Part shown: positions 37,821-46,275 of the stretch, one piece after another | How the letters are laid out: every line of letters starts with the position of its first letter | How positions within the stretch are numbered: the stretch's first letter is position 1 | From: an uncultured Rhodobiaceae bacterium | GTDB taxonomy: Bacteria; Pseudomonadota; Alphaproteobacteria; RS24 | Length of the DNA: 52,994 nt | NCBI GenBank assembly: GCA_913051715.1 | Contig: CAJXCG010000003.1 | Coordinates: forward strand, 1-52,994 | Direction of reading: 5' to 3' | Notes under the pieces: model-generated | Databases searched by the model: none | Seen by the model: only the letters and a program-made list of their open reading frames with translations | What the model was told of the DNA's origin: nothing | Program-made: the position numbers and the translations under genes

Positions 37821-38237
37821 ATGCCCGACAAACTGATCAAACACGGATTTATCCTAATCTTTCTGGCGCTGGTGACGGGTTTTGCCATTCCCCAAGCTCA
37901 AAGCCCGCGCCTGGCTTTGTCGGCACATACAATCGGCCTGTTGAGCGGCATATTATTACTTGCGGTTGCGGGCATTTGGGAAAGACTGCGCTTGTCGGAG
38001 CGTCAGTTGCGCGTCACCTATTGGGGCTGGGTTTATTCGGGGTATGCGAATTGGGCGGGCATTCTTTTTGGTTCCATGACGGGCGCAGGTCGCATGACGC
38101 CGCTGGCAGCGAACGGGGCGACCGGTGGCGACCTACCCGAAATGATTGTCGGTTTTTTGCTGATTTCGCTCAGCCTCGCGGCGCTTGGTGCCGCGGGTCT
38201 TTCGATTTGGGGCATGCGCGCCAAGCCGCAAGTCTAA
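37821..38237 (+). CDS. Hydroxylaminobenzene mutase (HabA)-like membrane protein
   Basis: 'GFILIFLALVTGFAIPQAQSPRLALSAHTIGLLSGILLLAVAGIWERLRLS', 'GYANWAGILFGSMTGAGRMTPLA' match remembered HabA-family patterns. Confidence 0.62.
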   Translation: MPDKLIKHGFILIFLALVTGFAIPQAQSPRLALSAHTIGLLSGILLLAVAGIWERLRLSERQLRVTYWGWVYSGYANWAGILFGSMTGAGRMTPLAANGATGGDLPEMIVGFLLISLSLAALGAAGLSIWGMRAKPQV

Positions 38238-38245
38238 GGGTTTTC

Positions 38246-38263
38246 GACCAGCGCGCGCTGGTC
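38246..38263. other. Perfect 18-nt palindrome, candidate operator or cruciform
   Basis: GACCAGCGCGCGCTGGTC is identical to its reverse complement; located in the habA/DUF3604 intergenic gap. Confidence 0.5.
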
Positions 38264-38311
38264 AAGCTGGTAATGTGCGGCTAACCTCGTAGGACGAGGG
38301 AGAACCAAGCA

Positions 38312-40141
38312 ATGAAAAAGTATATTGTCGCCGCTTTAGGCGTCTCGAGTTTATGTTGCATTTCCGTTTTTGGCCTAAGCGCAAATGCTGGCGACGCTGC
38401 TGATCGCAATGTCTATTTTGGCGAAACACATTTGCACACTGCGCTGTCCTTCGACAGCTATGTTTTTGGCAATCGCAATTCACCCGATGACGCCTATCGT
38501 TATGCACGCGGCGAGACCATTCGGCATCCGGCAGGGTTCAAGATGAAAATTGACCGGCCGCTCGATTTCCAGTCCGTGACCGATCACGCGATTTATCTGG
38601 GCATGCTGCCCGCCATGCACGAGCCGCGCCTCGAAGTGTCAAAACATCCGATTTCCCTCGAAATCCGCAAAGCCAAATCACCGGCGGAGCGGCTGCTGGC
38701 ATTTCAAAAGCTGTTTCCGCGCCTCAACAAACTGCCCGAAGGCGAGACGGATGATCTGGTTGACGAAAATGTCATGAAGTCGGCGTGGCAGGAAATCATT
38801 ACGACGGCAAACAAATATTACGAGCCGGGCACCTTCACGACCTTGATCGGATATGAATACACTTCCGGGCCGGAGCGTCAAAACCTGCACCGCAATGTAT
38901 TTTTTCGAGGTGATACCGCCCCCGCCTTGCCGTTCAGCCGCATCATGTCGCCCAATCCTGAAGACCTCTGGGCGTGGATGGATGCGTTGCGCGCCAAGGG
39001 CGTCGACACCATCGCCGTGCCGCATAATTCCAACGGCTCGAACGGGCTGATGTTCGACACGGCCAGTTTTTCCGGCGCGCCGCTGGACGCGGCCTATGCC
39101 GAAACCCGCATGCGTAACGAACCGATTGTGGAGGTGACGCAAGTCAAAGGCGACAGCGAGACGCATCCCGCATTATCGCCAAATGACGAATGGGCCAATT
39201 TTGAGATTATGCCGTTTCGCATTGGCGACTGGACCCCCAGCAAAGCCGACGGGTCTTATGTGCGCCAAGCCTATTTGCGCGGTCTCGAACTGGCCGCCCA
39301 AGGCAACGGAAACCCGTATCGCTTCGGTCTTATTGGTGCGTCCGATACGCATGTGGCAGCCGGGGCTTATGAGGAGAAAAACTATTGGTCGAAGGTCGGT
39401 CTGGTCGACTCAACGCCGACCTTGCGCGGGTCGGTGCCCTTGAAAAAGCCGCGCGACGATGGCGGCAAATACAACGCCAATAATTTTCAAACTTGGGGTG
39501 CTTCGGGTCTGGCGGCGGTGTGGGCCGATGCCAATACGCGCGAGGGCATATTCGATGCCATGCGGCGCAAAGAGACCTATGCGACGACGGGCCCGCGGAT
39601 AAAATTGCGGTTTTTTGCCGGCACGAATTTTGATGCCGCGCTTATCGATAAAGCCGATCTCGTGCACCGTGCCTATGCTGACGGCGTGTCGATGGGTGGC
39701 GATTTGGATTTGGCGGCAGGCCAGTCTCCGGCTTTTCTTGCCTGGGCGTTGCGCGACCCGAATTCTTACGCCCTGCAACGGCTGCAAATCATCAAAGGCT
39801 GGGTCGAGCCGTCCGGTGAAAAGCAGGAAAAGGTTTTCGATATTGCCTGCGCGGGCGGCAAAAAACCTGATGCCCGCCATCGCTGCCCCGATAATGGTGC
39901 ATCGGTTGATTTGAAAACCTGCTCGGTCAGCGCGCGTCATGGCGCCGACGAATTGAAAACCGTGTGGCGCGACCCCGAATATACGCCGGACGTGCAGGCA
40001 TTTTATTATGTGCGCGTGCTGGAAAACCCAAGCTGTCGTTGGTCAAGCTGGGATGCGCTGCGCGCTGGCGTTGCACCGCGACCCAATATTCCGGCAACCA
40101 TACAAGAGCGCGCCTATTCGTCGCCCATTTGGGTGAACTGA
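38312..40141 (+). CDS. DUF3604 domain-containing secreted protein (PHP-like)
   Basis: Signal peptide; 'NVYFGETHLHTALSFDSYVFGN', 'SVTDHAIYLG', 'GYEYTSGPERQNLHRNVFF', 'GLIGASDTHVAAGAYEE'. Confidence 0.88.
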   Translation: MKKYIVAALGVSSLCCISVFGLSANAGDAADRNVYFGETHLHTALSFDSYVFGNRNSPDDAYRYARGETIRHPAGFKMKIDRPLDFQSVTDHAIYLGMLPAMHEPRLEVSKHPISLEIRKAKSPAERLLAFQKLFPRLNKLPEGETDDLVDENVMKSAWQEIITTANKYYEPGTFTTLIGYEYTSGPERQNLHRNVFFRGDTAPALPFSRIMSPNPEDLWAWMDALRAKGVDTIAVPHNSNGSNGLMFDTASFSGAPLDAAYAETRMRNEPIVEVTQVKGDSETHPALSPNDEWANFEIMPFRIGDWTPSKADGSYVRQAYLRGLELAAQGNGNPYRFGLIGASDTHVAAGAYEEKNYWSKVGLVDSTPTLRGSVPLKKPRDDGGKYNANNFQTWGASGLAAVWADANTREGIFDAMRRKETYATTGPRIKLRFFAGTNFDAALIDKADLVHRAYADGVSMGGDLDLAAGQSPAFLAWALRDPNSYALQRLQIIKGWVEPSGEKQEKVFDIACAGGKKPDARHRCPDNGASVDLKTCSVSARHGADELKTVWRDPEYTPDVQAFYYVRVLENPSCRWSSWDALRAGVAPRPNIPATIQERAYSSPIWVN

Positions 40142-40171
40142 GACGGTATATCCGGTACAGGAGAGAAAATC

Positions 40172-40375
40172 ATGCCGATGATCAATGTGAAGATCACCCG
40201 TGAGGGAGCCACCGCCGAACAGAAAAAACAGGTGATGGCCGAAATGACAGAGGTGCTGGCGCGGGTGCTGGGCAAAAATCCCGAGACCACCATCGTGATT
40301 ATCGAAGAGGTGGAAACCGAAAACTGGGGCATTGCGGGCCAACCGGTTTCCGAGCGGCGCAAGCAAACACCGTAA
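40172..40375 (+). CDS. 4-oxalocrotonate tautomerase family protein
   Basis: 'MPMINVKITREGATAEQKKQVMAEMTEVLARVLGKNPETTIVIIEEVETENWGIAG', Pro-1 after Met. Confidence 0.9.
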   Translation: MPMINVKITREGATAEQKKQVMAEMTEVLARVLGKNPETTIVIIEEVETENWGIAGQPVSERRKQTP

Positions 40376-40445
40376 TCAAGCGCGACACGCGCGTCGGAAT
40401 CGCCTTAGCCTTGCCGCACGCGAGATACAAAAAAGGAGACCAGTC

Positions 40446-40865
40446 ATGTTGGAAGTTTATGCAACCGCGCTTACGGGGCTTTGGCTGGTGCTGGTAACGA
40501 TTACGTTACAGGCTGTTATTGCCACGGGTGCCCATCGTCGTCAGAGTAAAATGATACCCGGTATTGTTGATCCGGCGCTCGGGCATGACAGTTTTGTGTT
40601 TCGTTCCGACCGGACGTTTCGGAATTCTCTGGAAAACATCGCGCCGTTTTTCGGGTTGAGCGTGCTGGCTATGCTTGCTGGTTTCAGCCCCGACCGGCTG
40701 GCTGTCGTGGTTTGGGTTTATGCCTTGGCGCGTTTGTTACACATGATTTTATATTATCGGATTGCGACCGAGAAAAACCCCAGCCCGCGCAGCTATTTTT
40801 ACATGATCGCGCTGCTGGCAACATTTTATCTCATTGGAGATTTGGGACAGTTTCTAATTTTGTAA
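40446..40865 (+). CDS. MAPEG family membrane protein
   Basis: 'RTFRNSLENIAPFFGLSVLAMLAGFSPDRLAVVVWVYALARLLHMILYY' MAPEG signature; AAAAAGGAGAC RBS. Confidence 0.86.
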   Translation: MLEVYATALTGLWLVLVTITLQAVIATGAHRRQSKMIPGIVDPALGHDSFVFRSDRTFRNSLENIAPFFGLSVLAMLAGFSPDRLAVVVWVYALARLLHMILYYRIATEKNPSPRSYFYMIALLATFYLIGDLGQFLIL

Positions 40866-40887
40866 TCAGAAATTTAGAGGTCGCGTA

Positions 40888-42117
40888 ATGACAAGTGAGA
40901 ATACCGTGCCACAAGAAACGTCTGTGAACGAATTTGCCCGCGGGTGGTCGGTTTTGCTTGCCGCGTTTGTCGGTATTGGCGTGAGCCTTACCTCCATGGT
41001 TTATTACGCCACAGGTATATGGGTGCGCCCGTGGCAGGAGGAGTTTGGCTGGACGCGTGCCGAAATCGGCGCCCAACAATCTATCTCCGTTCTGGTTTTG
41101 ATGTTGCTGGCGACATTTGCCGGACGCCTGATTGACCGCTATGGCCTCCGGCGCGTGACCTGTATCTCACTGTTTGGCTATGGCTTTATGCTTTTGGGAT
41201 TCACCCAGATGACGGGCGATTTATGGATGCTCTACGCATTGTCGGCTGCTTATGCGGTGTTTGGTGTGGCCTCCACCGCTTTGGCCTTCACCCGCGCGGT
41301 CAACGCGTTTTTTGTGAAATATCGCGGGCTGGCATTGGGCATTAGCCTGACCTCTGCGGGGTTTATGGCCTATCTGATGCCGCGCTTCATGACGCCCTTT
41401 GTGGCCGAAAATGGCTGGCGGGCCGGATATGTCGTTATGTTTCTCATCGTTATGGCGGCGCTGCCCGTGGTTTATTTGCTCATCCGCGATGCCCCTGATG
41501 ATGATGGGTCCGATGATGCGGCCTTCGCCCAGATGCAGACAGGGCTTTCCCTCGGTGATGCCTTACGCACAGTGTTGTTTTGGAAGGTTGCCGGAATTTT
41601 CTTTTTGGTCTCGGTGGCTGTTTTGGGCTTGGTGCCGGCTTTTATTCCACTTTTGCAAGACGCAGGTATGACGGCGACCGAGGCGGGAGGCTTGGCTGCT
41701 GTTTTGGGCATTTCGGTTATGGTCGGACGACTTTTAGTCGGTTTCCTTATTGACCGTATTTTCGCGCCGTATCTCACAGCAGTTGTCTTTGCTGTGGTGG
41801 GAATAGGGTGTTTGTCGTTGGCTTTGGGTGGGGTGGATTATGCGATGGTCGCTGCCATAGCCTTGGGCTTTGCGGTGGGCGCAGAAGTTGACCTCATCGG
41901 ATATTACACCGCACGGTATTTCGGCCTGGCCCATTACGGCGCAATTTACGGGCTGCAATATTCGATTTTTATTTTAGGTGCAGGGGTCAGCCCGATTTTG
42001 ATTGGACACATTTGGGATGTGACCGGCAATTATGACTTTGGTTTGATGCTGGCTGCCGTTCTTATGTTGCCGGTTATGGCAATATCGTTAACCTTGCCGA
42101 GATTCACACATAAATAG
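40888..42117 (+). CDS. MFS transporter
   Basis: 12-TM-like hydrophobicity; 'AGRLIDRYGLRRVTCISLFGYGFMLLG', 'VGRLLVGFLIDRIFAPYLTAVVF', 'GAIYGLQYSIFILGAGVSPILIGHIWDVTGNY'. Confidence 0.93.
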   Translation: MTSENTVPQETSVNEFARGWSVLLAAFVGIGVSLTSMVYYATGIWVRPWQEEFGWTRAEIGAQQSISVLVLMLLATFAGRLIDRYGLRRVTCISLFGYGFMLLGFTQMTGDLWMLYALSAAYAVFGVASTALAFTRAVNAFFVKYRGLALGISLTSAGFMAYLMPRFMTPFVAENGWRAGYVVMFLIVMAALPVVYLLIRDAPDDDGSDDAAFAQMQTGLSLGDALRTVLFWKVAGIFFLVSVAVLGLVPAFIPLLQDAGMTATEAGGLAAVLGISVMVGRLLVGFLIDRIFAPYLTAVVFAVVGIGCLSLALGGVDYAMVAAIALGFAVGAEVDLIGYYTARYFGLAHYGAIYGLQYSIFILGAGVSPILIGHIWDVTGNYDFGLMLAAVLMLPVMAISLTLPRFTHK

Positions 42118-42155
42118 GATATTGGCGTGTGGCCCCCACGATAAAAATAAAACTA

Positions 42156-43169
42156 ATGTCGAAAAACCCGATGCAGGTTTTTCAATTCACGGAATTGCCG
42201 CAATTTTATCCGCATGTTGAGTTTGTGCTGGATCCGCTGGCAAAAGATTTTGACTGGCTGGTTGTGTATGACGACTTGCCAAAAACGGGCAATGAGCGTC
42301 TGCCGCTGCGTTCCGAAGAGGTGATGTGCGGCAAGGCGCGCACGGCGCTGATTACCTATGAGCCGTCGTCCATCAAATTTTTCGGGCGCGACTATACAGA
42401 CCAGTTCGGCATGATTATGACCAGCCATGACGCCGCCGCGCTGGTGCACCCGAACCGCCGCGATATGCCGCCTGTCGGCTTTTGGTATTATGGTGGGCCC
42501 GAGCAGGTCAACGCGCATCCGAAAGCTCCAAATAAGACAGGTATTCTGTCGGTGTTTGGCTCAAAAAAGCGGCAAAAACACAGCCTGCATTTGCGCCGCT
42601 TTGAATTTTTGAACGAAGCGATGCACGAGCTTGAGGATTTGATTTCGGTTTACGGCAACGGATTTCGTCCGGTAGAGCACAAGGCCGAGGCGTTGGATGG
42701 CTACAAATATCACCTGGCGGTGGAAAACCATATCGGCCCGCATCACTGGACGGAAAAACTTTCCGATGCGTTCCTCGGCTACACGCTGCCGTTCTATGTG
42801 GGTTGCCCGAATGCGGCTGCGTATTTTCCCGAAGATGCATTTATTCCAATCGACATACGCGACCCGCAACGGGCGTTTGCAACCATTCGTGAAGCGATTG
42901 CCGATAATGCCTATGAAAAGCGACTGCCGGCCATTATCGAGGCGCGTCGCCGCGTGATCGAAGACTATAATCTGGGCAATATGATCGCCAAGCACATCAT
43001 TGAAGAAGACGCAAAGCTTTCGGCAAGCCCGCGCACACCGACGCGTATTCAAAGCCGACACACGCTCATGCGGTCAGAGCTGATTGTTTTTCTGCGCTAC
43101 GCTTTGGGCAAACTGCGCGCGCGGGCGCGTAATAGGCGTTACTGGAAAGATTATCTGGACGGGGGCTAG
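42156..43169 (+). CDS. Glycosyltransferase family 10 (fucosyltransferase-like)
   Basis: 'YKYHLAVENHIGPHHWTEKLSDAFLGYTLPFYVGCPNAAAYFPEDAFIPIDIRDP' matches the alpha-1,3-fucosyltransferase motif; upstream GTG at 42129 possible. Confidence 0.86.
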   Translation: MSKNPMQVFQFTELPQFYPHVEFVLDPLAKDFDWLVVYDDLPKTGNERLPLRSEEVMCGKARTALITYEPSSIKFFGRDYTDQFGMIMTSHDAAALVHPNRRDMPPVGFWYYGGPEQVNAHPKAPNKTGILSVFGSKKRQKHSLHLRRFEFLNEAMHELEDLISVYGNGFRPVEHKAEALDGYKYHLAVENHIGPHHWTEKLSDAFLGYTLPFYVGCPNAAAYFPEDAFIPIDIRDPQRAFATIREAIADNAYEKRLPAIIEARRRVIEDYNLGNMIAKHIIEEDAKLSASPRTPTRIQSRHTLMRSELIVFLRYALGKLRARARNRRYWKDYLDGG

Positions 43170-43170
43170 G

Positions 43171-44049
43171 CTAATCGCGCCAGCGGTCATGCACCCAGAA
43201 CCATTCGGCGGGTCGGTCGGAAATCCAGGCTTCAAAACGGGCATAAATATGCGCCATGGCGCGGTCGGTATCGGCTTGGCGGTCATCGCTCTGCTTGACG
43301 TTGAAGGGGGCCTCGACATGCACGTCGAAATAGGCTGTGTCGGGCATATTTGCGCGGCGGCACACGCGCACGGGCAGCACCATCAAGTCAAACCGATGGG
43401 CCAGCTTGACGGCTGCTGACGGGGCGCGTGTTGGACGCCCGAAAAAGGAGATCGGGTCGCCCGTGTTCAGGCGCTGATCAATGAGCGCGCCCAGCGTGAC
43501 GCCATCTTTCAAAAGCCGGATCATCTGTTTTGAGCCTTCGGCACCTTTGGGAATCTGGTGCGGCATATAACCCGCGCGCTGATCGACGATCCATTTGTCC
43601 ATAATAGGGTTGTTGGATCGGCGGTAAATCGCACCTGCTTCAAAGCCCATTTGTTCCAGCAGCACCATATTGATTTCCCAATTTCCGGTATGAGCAGAAA
43701 CCAAGATAAACGGCTTGCCGCTGGCTTTGAGTGCGTGCAAATGTTCGCGCCCATGCACATGCAGGCGCTGGTCGGCCTGCGCGGCAATGCGCTTCATATG
43801 CGCCATCTCAGCCAGTACATGACCGATATTGCGCCACATATTGCGAAGCGCGGTTTTTCGCTGCTGCGGCGTCATGTCGGGCAGGGCGGCGGACATATTG
43901 GCCTCTGCCAGCTTGTGTTCGCGCGTGCGCCGACCAAGCGCCAGCAGCGCGGCGCCGGCCAATTTGGCACCAAAGCGCAAGCCCAGCGCTTTTAAGACCC
44001 AGATAAGCGACAGCGCCAAACCGGCTTGAATATAGTTTTTGTACGACAC
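43171..44049 (-). CDS. Lysophospholipid/lauroyl acyltransferase (LpxL/HtrB family)
   Basis: 'PFILVSAHTGNWEINMVLLEQMG', 'AIYRRSNNPIMDKWI', 'GVTLGALIDQRLNTGDPISFFGRPTRAP', 'PAEWFWVHDRWRD'. Confidence 0.93.
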   Translation of the reverse strand: MSYKNYIQAGLALSLIWVLKALGLRFGAKLAGAALLALGRRTREHKLAEANMSAALPDMTPQQRKTALRNMWRNIGHVLAEMAHMKRIAAQADQRLHVHGREHLHALKASGKPFILVSAHTGNWEINMVLLEQMGFEAGAIYRRSNNPIMDKWIVDQRAGYMPHQIPKGAEGSKQMIRLLKDGVTLGALIDQRLNTGDPISFFGRPTRAPSAAVKLAHRFDLMVLPVRVCRRANMPDTAYFDVHVEAPFNVKQSDDRQADTDRAMAHIYARFEAWISDRPAEWFWVHDRWRD

Positions 44050-44136
44050 GCCGCGTAATTAATCAGACAATAATGGTGAACTCAACTGTTTACCTTGCAG
44101 CGGGGTCGGGGCTAAAATTCATCAATAATCAGGGAG

Positions 44137-45072
44137 GTGGTTATGCGTTTATTGGTTAAAATTTGTTTGCCCATGCTGTTGGCGGCGTGGCCCGCGCTGG
44201 CAGATGACTGGTTTGTCTCGAAATTTGGCAAGGACGACACGCTGGGGGCTATCAATCATATCAATGCCGACAAAACCAAAAACGCTGCCGGGCTGGTCAA
44301 ACAGGGCAAAACCATTTCGCTGGGCATGGTGACCGCAGCCGACACACCTGCCTATGGCCCACGCAAATTTCAGATGATTGTGCATCAGCTCAATGACGGT
44401 TCCGGCGCAACCATGGGCAGCGGCAAAACCGTTGGCAATGATGACACGGTGATTACATCCGTTGGTATCGGCTCACAACTGGACGGGCTGGGGCATATCG
44501 GGCGCGACCATGTGTATTACAATAATCGCAAATCGGTCGATGTGGTGGCCCCTGACGGTCTGTTGTCTTTCGGTACACACGCGCTGCCCGGCATTGTGAC
44601 CCGCGGCGTCGTGCTGGATATGACCAAAATACACGGCCAAGACCCGGTGCCAACCGGCACGGTTTTCACCGAGGCTGACATTAAGCGTGCGGCGCGCGAG
44701 CAGGGCATCGAAATTGCCGCCGGCGATGTTGTGCTGTTTCATTCCGGGTTTTTGAAAGCCACCGAAGGCCAGGCGCAACTGCCACCGGGTCTGCCCGGTC
44801 TTGGTGTTAGCGGGGCGCATTACCTTGCCGGGCTGGGCGTAGCCGCCATTGGAGCGGATACGTGGGGCTTGGAGGTTTTACCCAGCGAAGACCAGACGGA
44901 TGCGTTTCCGGTGCACCGCATTCTGCTTGCCAAATATGGAGTTTATATTCTGGAAAATATGACCACGCACAAGCTGGTCGATGTCGGCATTGACGAGTTC
45001 ATGTTTACTTTGGGCGTGCCGCGTCTGAAGGGGGCGGTTCAGGCGATCATTAATCCGCTGGCGATATACTAG
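44137..45072 (+). CDS. Cyclase family protein (kynurenine formamidase/isatin hydrolase-like), secreted
   Basis: Signal peptide LLAAWPALA; 'SQLDGLGHIGRDHVYYNN' resembles the HxGTHxD-type motif region of the family; 'GDVVLFHSGFLKA'. Confidence 0.78.
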   Translation: MVMRLLVKICLPMLLAAWPALADDWFVSKFGKDDTLGAINHINADKTKNAAGLVKQGKTISLGMVTAADTPAYGPRKFQMIVHQLNDGSGATMGSGKTVGNDDTVITSVGIGSQLDGLGHIGRDHVYYNNRKSVDVVAPDGLLSFGTHALPGIVTRGVVLDMTKIHGQDPVPTGTVFTEADIKRAAREQGIEIAAGDVVLFHSGFLKATEGQAQLPPGLPGLGVSGAHYLAGLGVAAIGADTWGLEVLPSEDQTDAFPVHRILLAKYGVYILENMTTHKLVDVGIDEFMFTLGVPRLKGAVQAIINPLAIY

Positions 45073-45144
45073 CGGGTTGCATTGCGGCGCAAATTTGGCG
45101 ATACAAAACTGTTGGATTTCGACCGACGATAAATTGAGGAAATT

Positions 45145-45450
45145 ATGAGCGCGCGCATCTATCAACCGGCTAAAACCGCCATGTCATCGGGAACAGCCAA
45201 AACCAAAAGCTGGGTGCTGGAGTTTGTGCCGGAAAAACCTTCCGTCAAAGATCCGTTCACCGGATGGAACGGCGCCAGCGAGACGCGGTCGCAAATCAAG
45301 CTGAAGTTTTCGACATTGGAAGAAGCGCAAAACTACGCCGCCGCCCACGGTCTTGCCGCGCGGGTTGGACGCCCGCGCACGCGCAAAAAAACGCATAAAT
45401 CTTACGCCGATAATTTTCGCTATGACCGTATCTCACCTTGGTCGCATTAG
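45145..45450 (+). CDS. NADH dehydrogenase complex I accessory subunit, NDUFS4/18 kDa (ETC complex I subunit family)
   Basis: 'ARIYQPAKTAMSSGTAKTKSWVLEFVPEKPSVKDPFTGWNGASETRSQIKLKFSTLEEAQNYAAAHG...KSYADNFRYDRISPWSH'. Confidence 0.93.
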   Translation: MSARIYQPAKTAMSSGTAKTKSWVLEFVPEKPSVKDPFTGWNGASETRSQIKLKFSTLEEAQNYAAAHGLAARVGRPRTRKKTHKSYADNFRYDRISPWSH

Positions 45451-45559
45451 CCGCGCAACATATATGTGATGAGATGTCGGGTCTTGGATAAAGACTTTGC
45501 CCCGTCCGGTGGCGGTGTATCATCAATGTATTGAGGGCAGGCGCTCGGGGGAGGTTTAC

Positions 45560-46258
45560 ATGATCACGCTCTATCAATTTAAAACGTCGCCTTTCACGGA
45601 AAAAGTGCGCCGCGCCATGAATTATAAAAATATTGCGTTTGAGGTGGTCGAGGTCGAGCGTGCAAAAGTCGGTGAAGGTAAATATGCCGACGTGTCGCCA
45701 ACCGGCAAATTTCCCTGCATCAAGGACGGCGATCAGGCTGTTTGGGACAGTACCGACCTTATTCTTCACATCGAAAAAATGGGTGACAATCAGCTCGTGC
45801 CGAGCGACCCGCGCGCGGCGGCTTTGGCGCATGCGCTTGAAGACTGGGCGGATGAAAGCCTGTATTTTTACGAAATGACCATGCGGCTGGCGTGGGAGCA
45901 TAATCTCGATTTGGCGCTGGACGAGTTCGCGGCCACTTTGCCGGGGGTGCCCAAAGACCAGGTCAAGGAAATGGTGTTGGCGGGTGTCGGTCAAATTGTG
46001 CAAGCCCAAGGTTTGGGGCGCAAACCGCAGGCGCAAATTGTGGCGGATGCCGAGCGCCATATTGGGGCTATTGAGGCCATGCTGGCGGGGCGCGACTGGC
46101 TGGTCGGCACGGCCCTGAGCTACGCTGATTTGGCGGTCATCGCGCAGCTTAACGCGCTGCTTTATGCCCAAGAAGCAAAAGCCGCGATTGACAAAACAGA
46201 AAACATCAAGCCGTGGATGGCGCGCATTGACGCCATCGCGCCGCGCGATAAGGGCTGA
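45560..46258 (+). CDS. Glutathione S-transferase family protein
   Basis: 'MITLYQFKTSPFTEKVRRAMNYKNIAFEVVEV', 'PTGKFPCIKDGDQAVWDSTDLILHIEKM'. Confidence 0.9.
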   Translation: MITLYQFKTSPFTEKVRRAMNYKNIAFEVVEVERAKVGEGKYADVSPTGKFPCIKDGDQAVWDSTDLILHIEKMGDNQLVPSDPRAAALAHALEDWADESLYFYEMTMRLAWEHNLDLALDEFAATLPGVPKDQVKEMVLAGVGQIVQAQGLGRKPQAQIVADAERHIGAIEAMLAGRDWLVGTALSYADLAVIAQLNALLYAQEAKAAIDKTENIKPWMARIDAIAPRDKG

Positions 46259-46275
46259 GCAGCACCGGTCGATTT

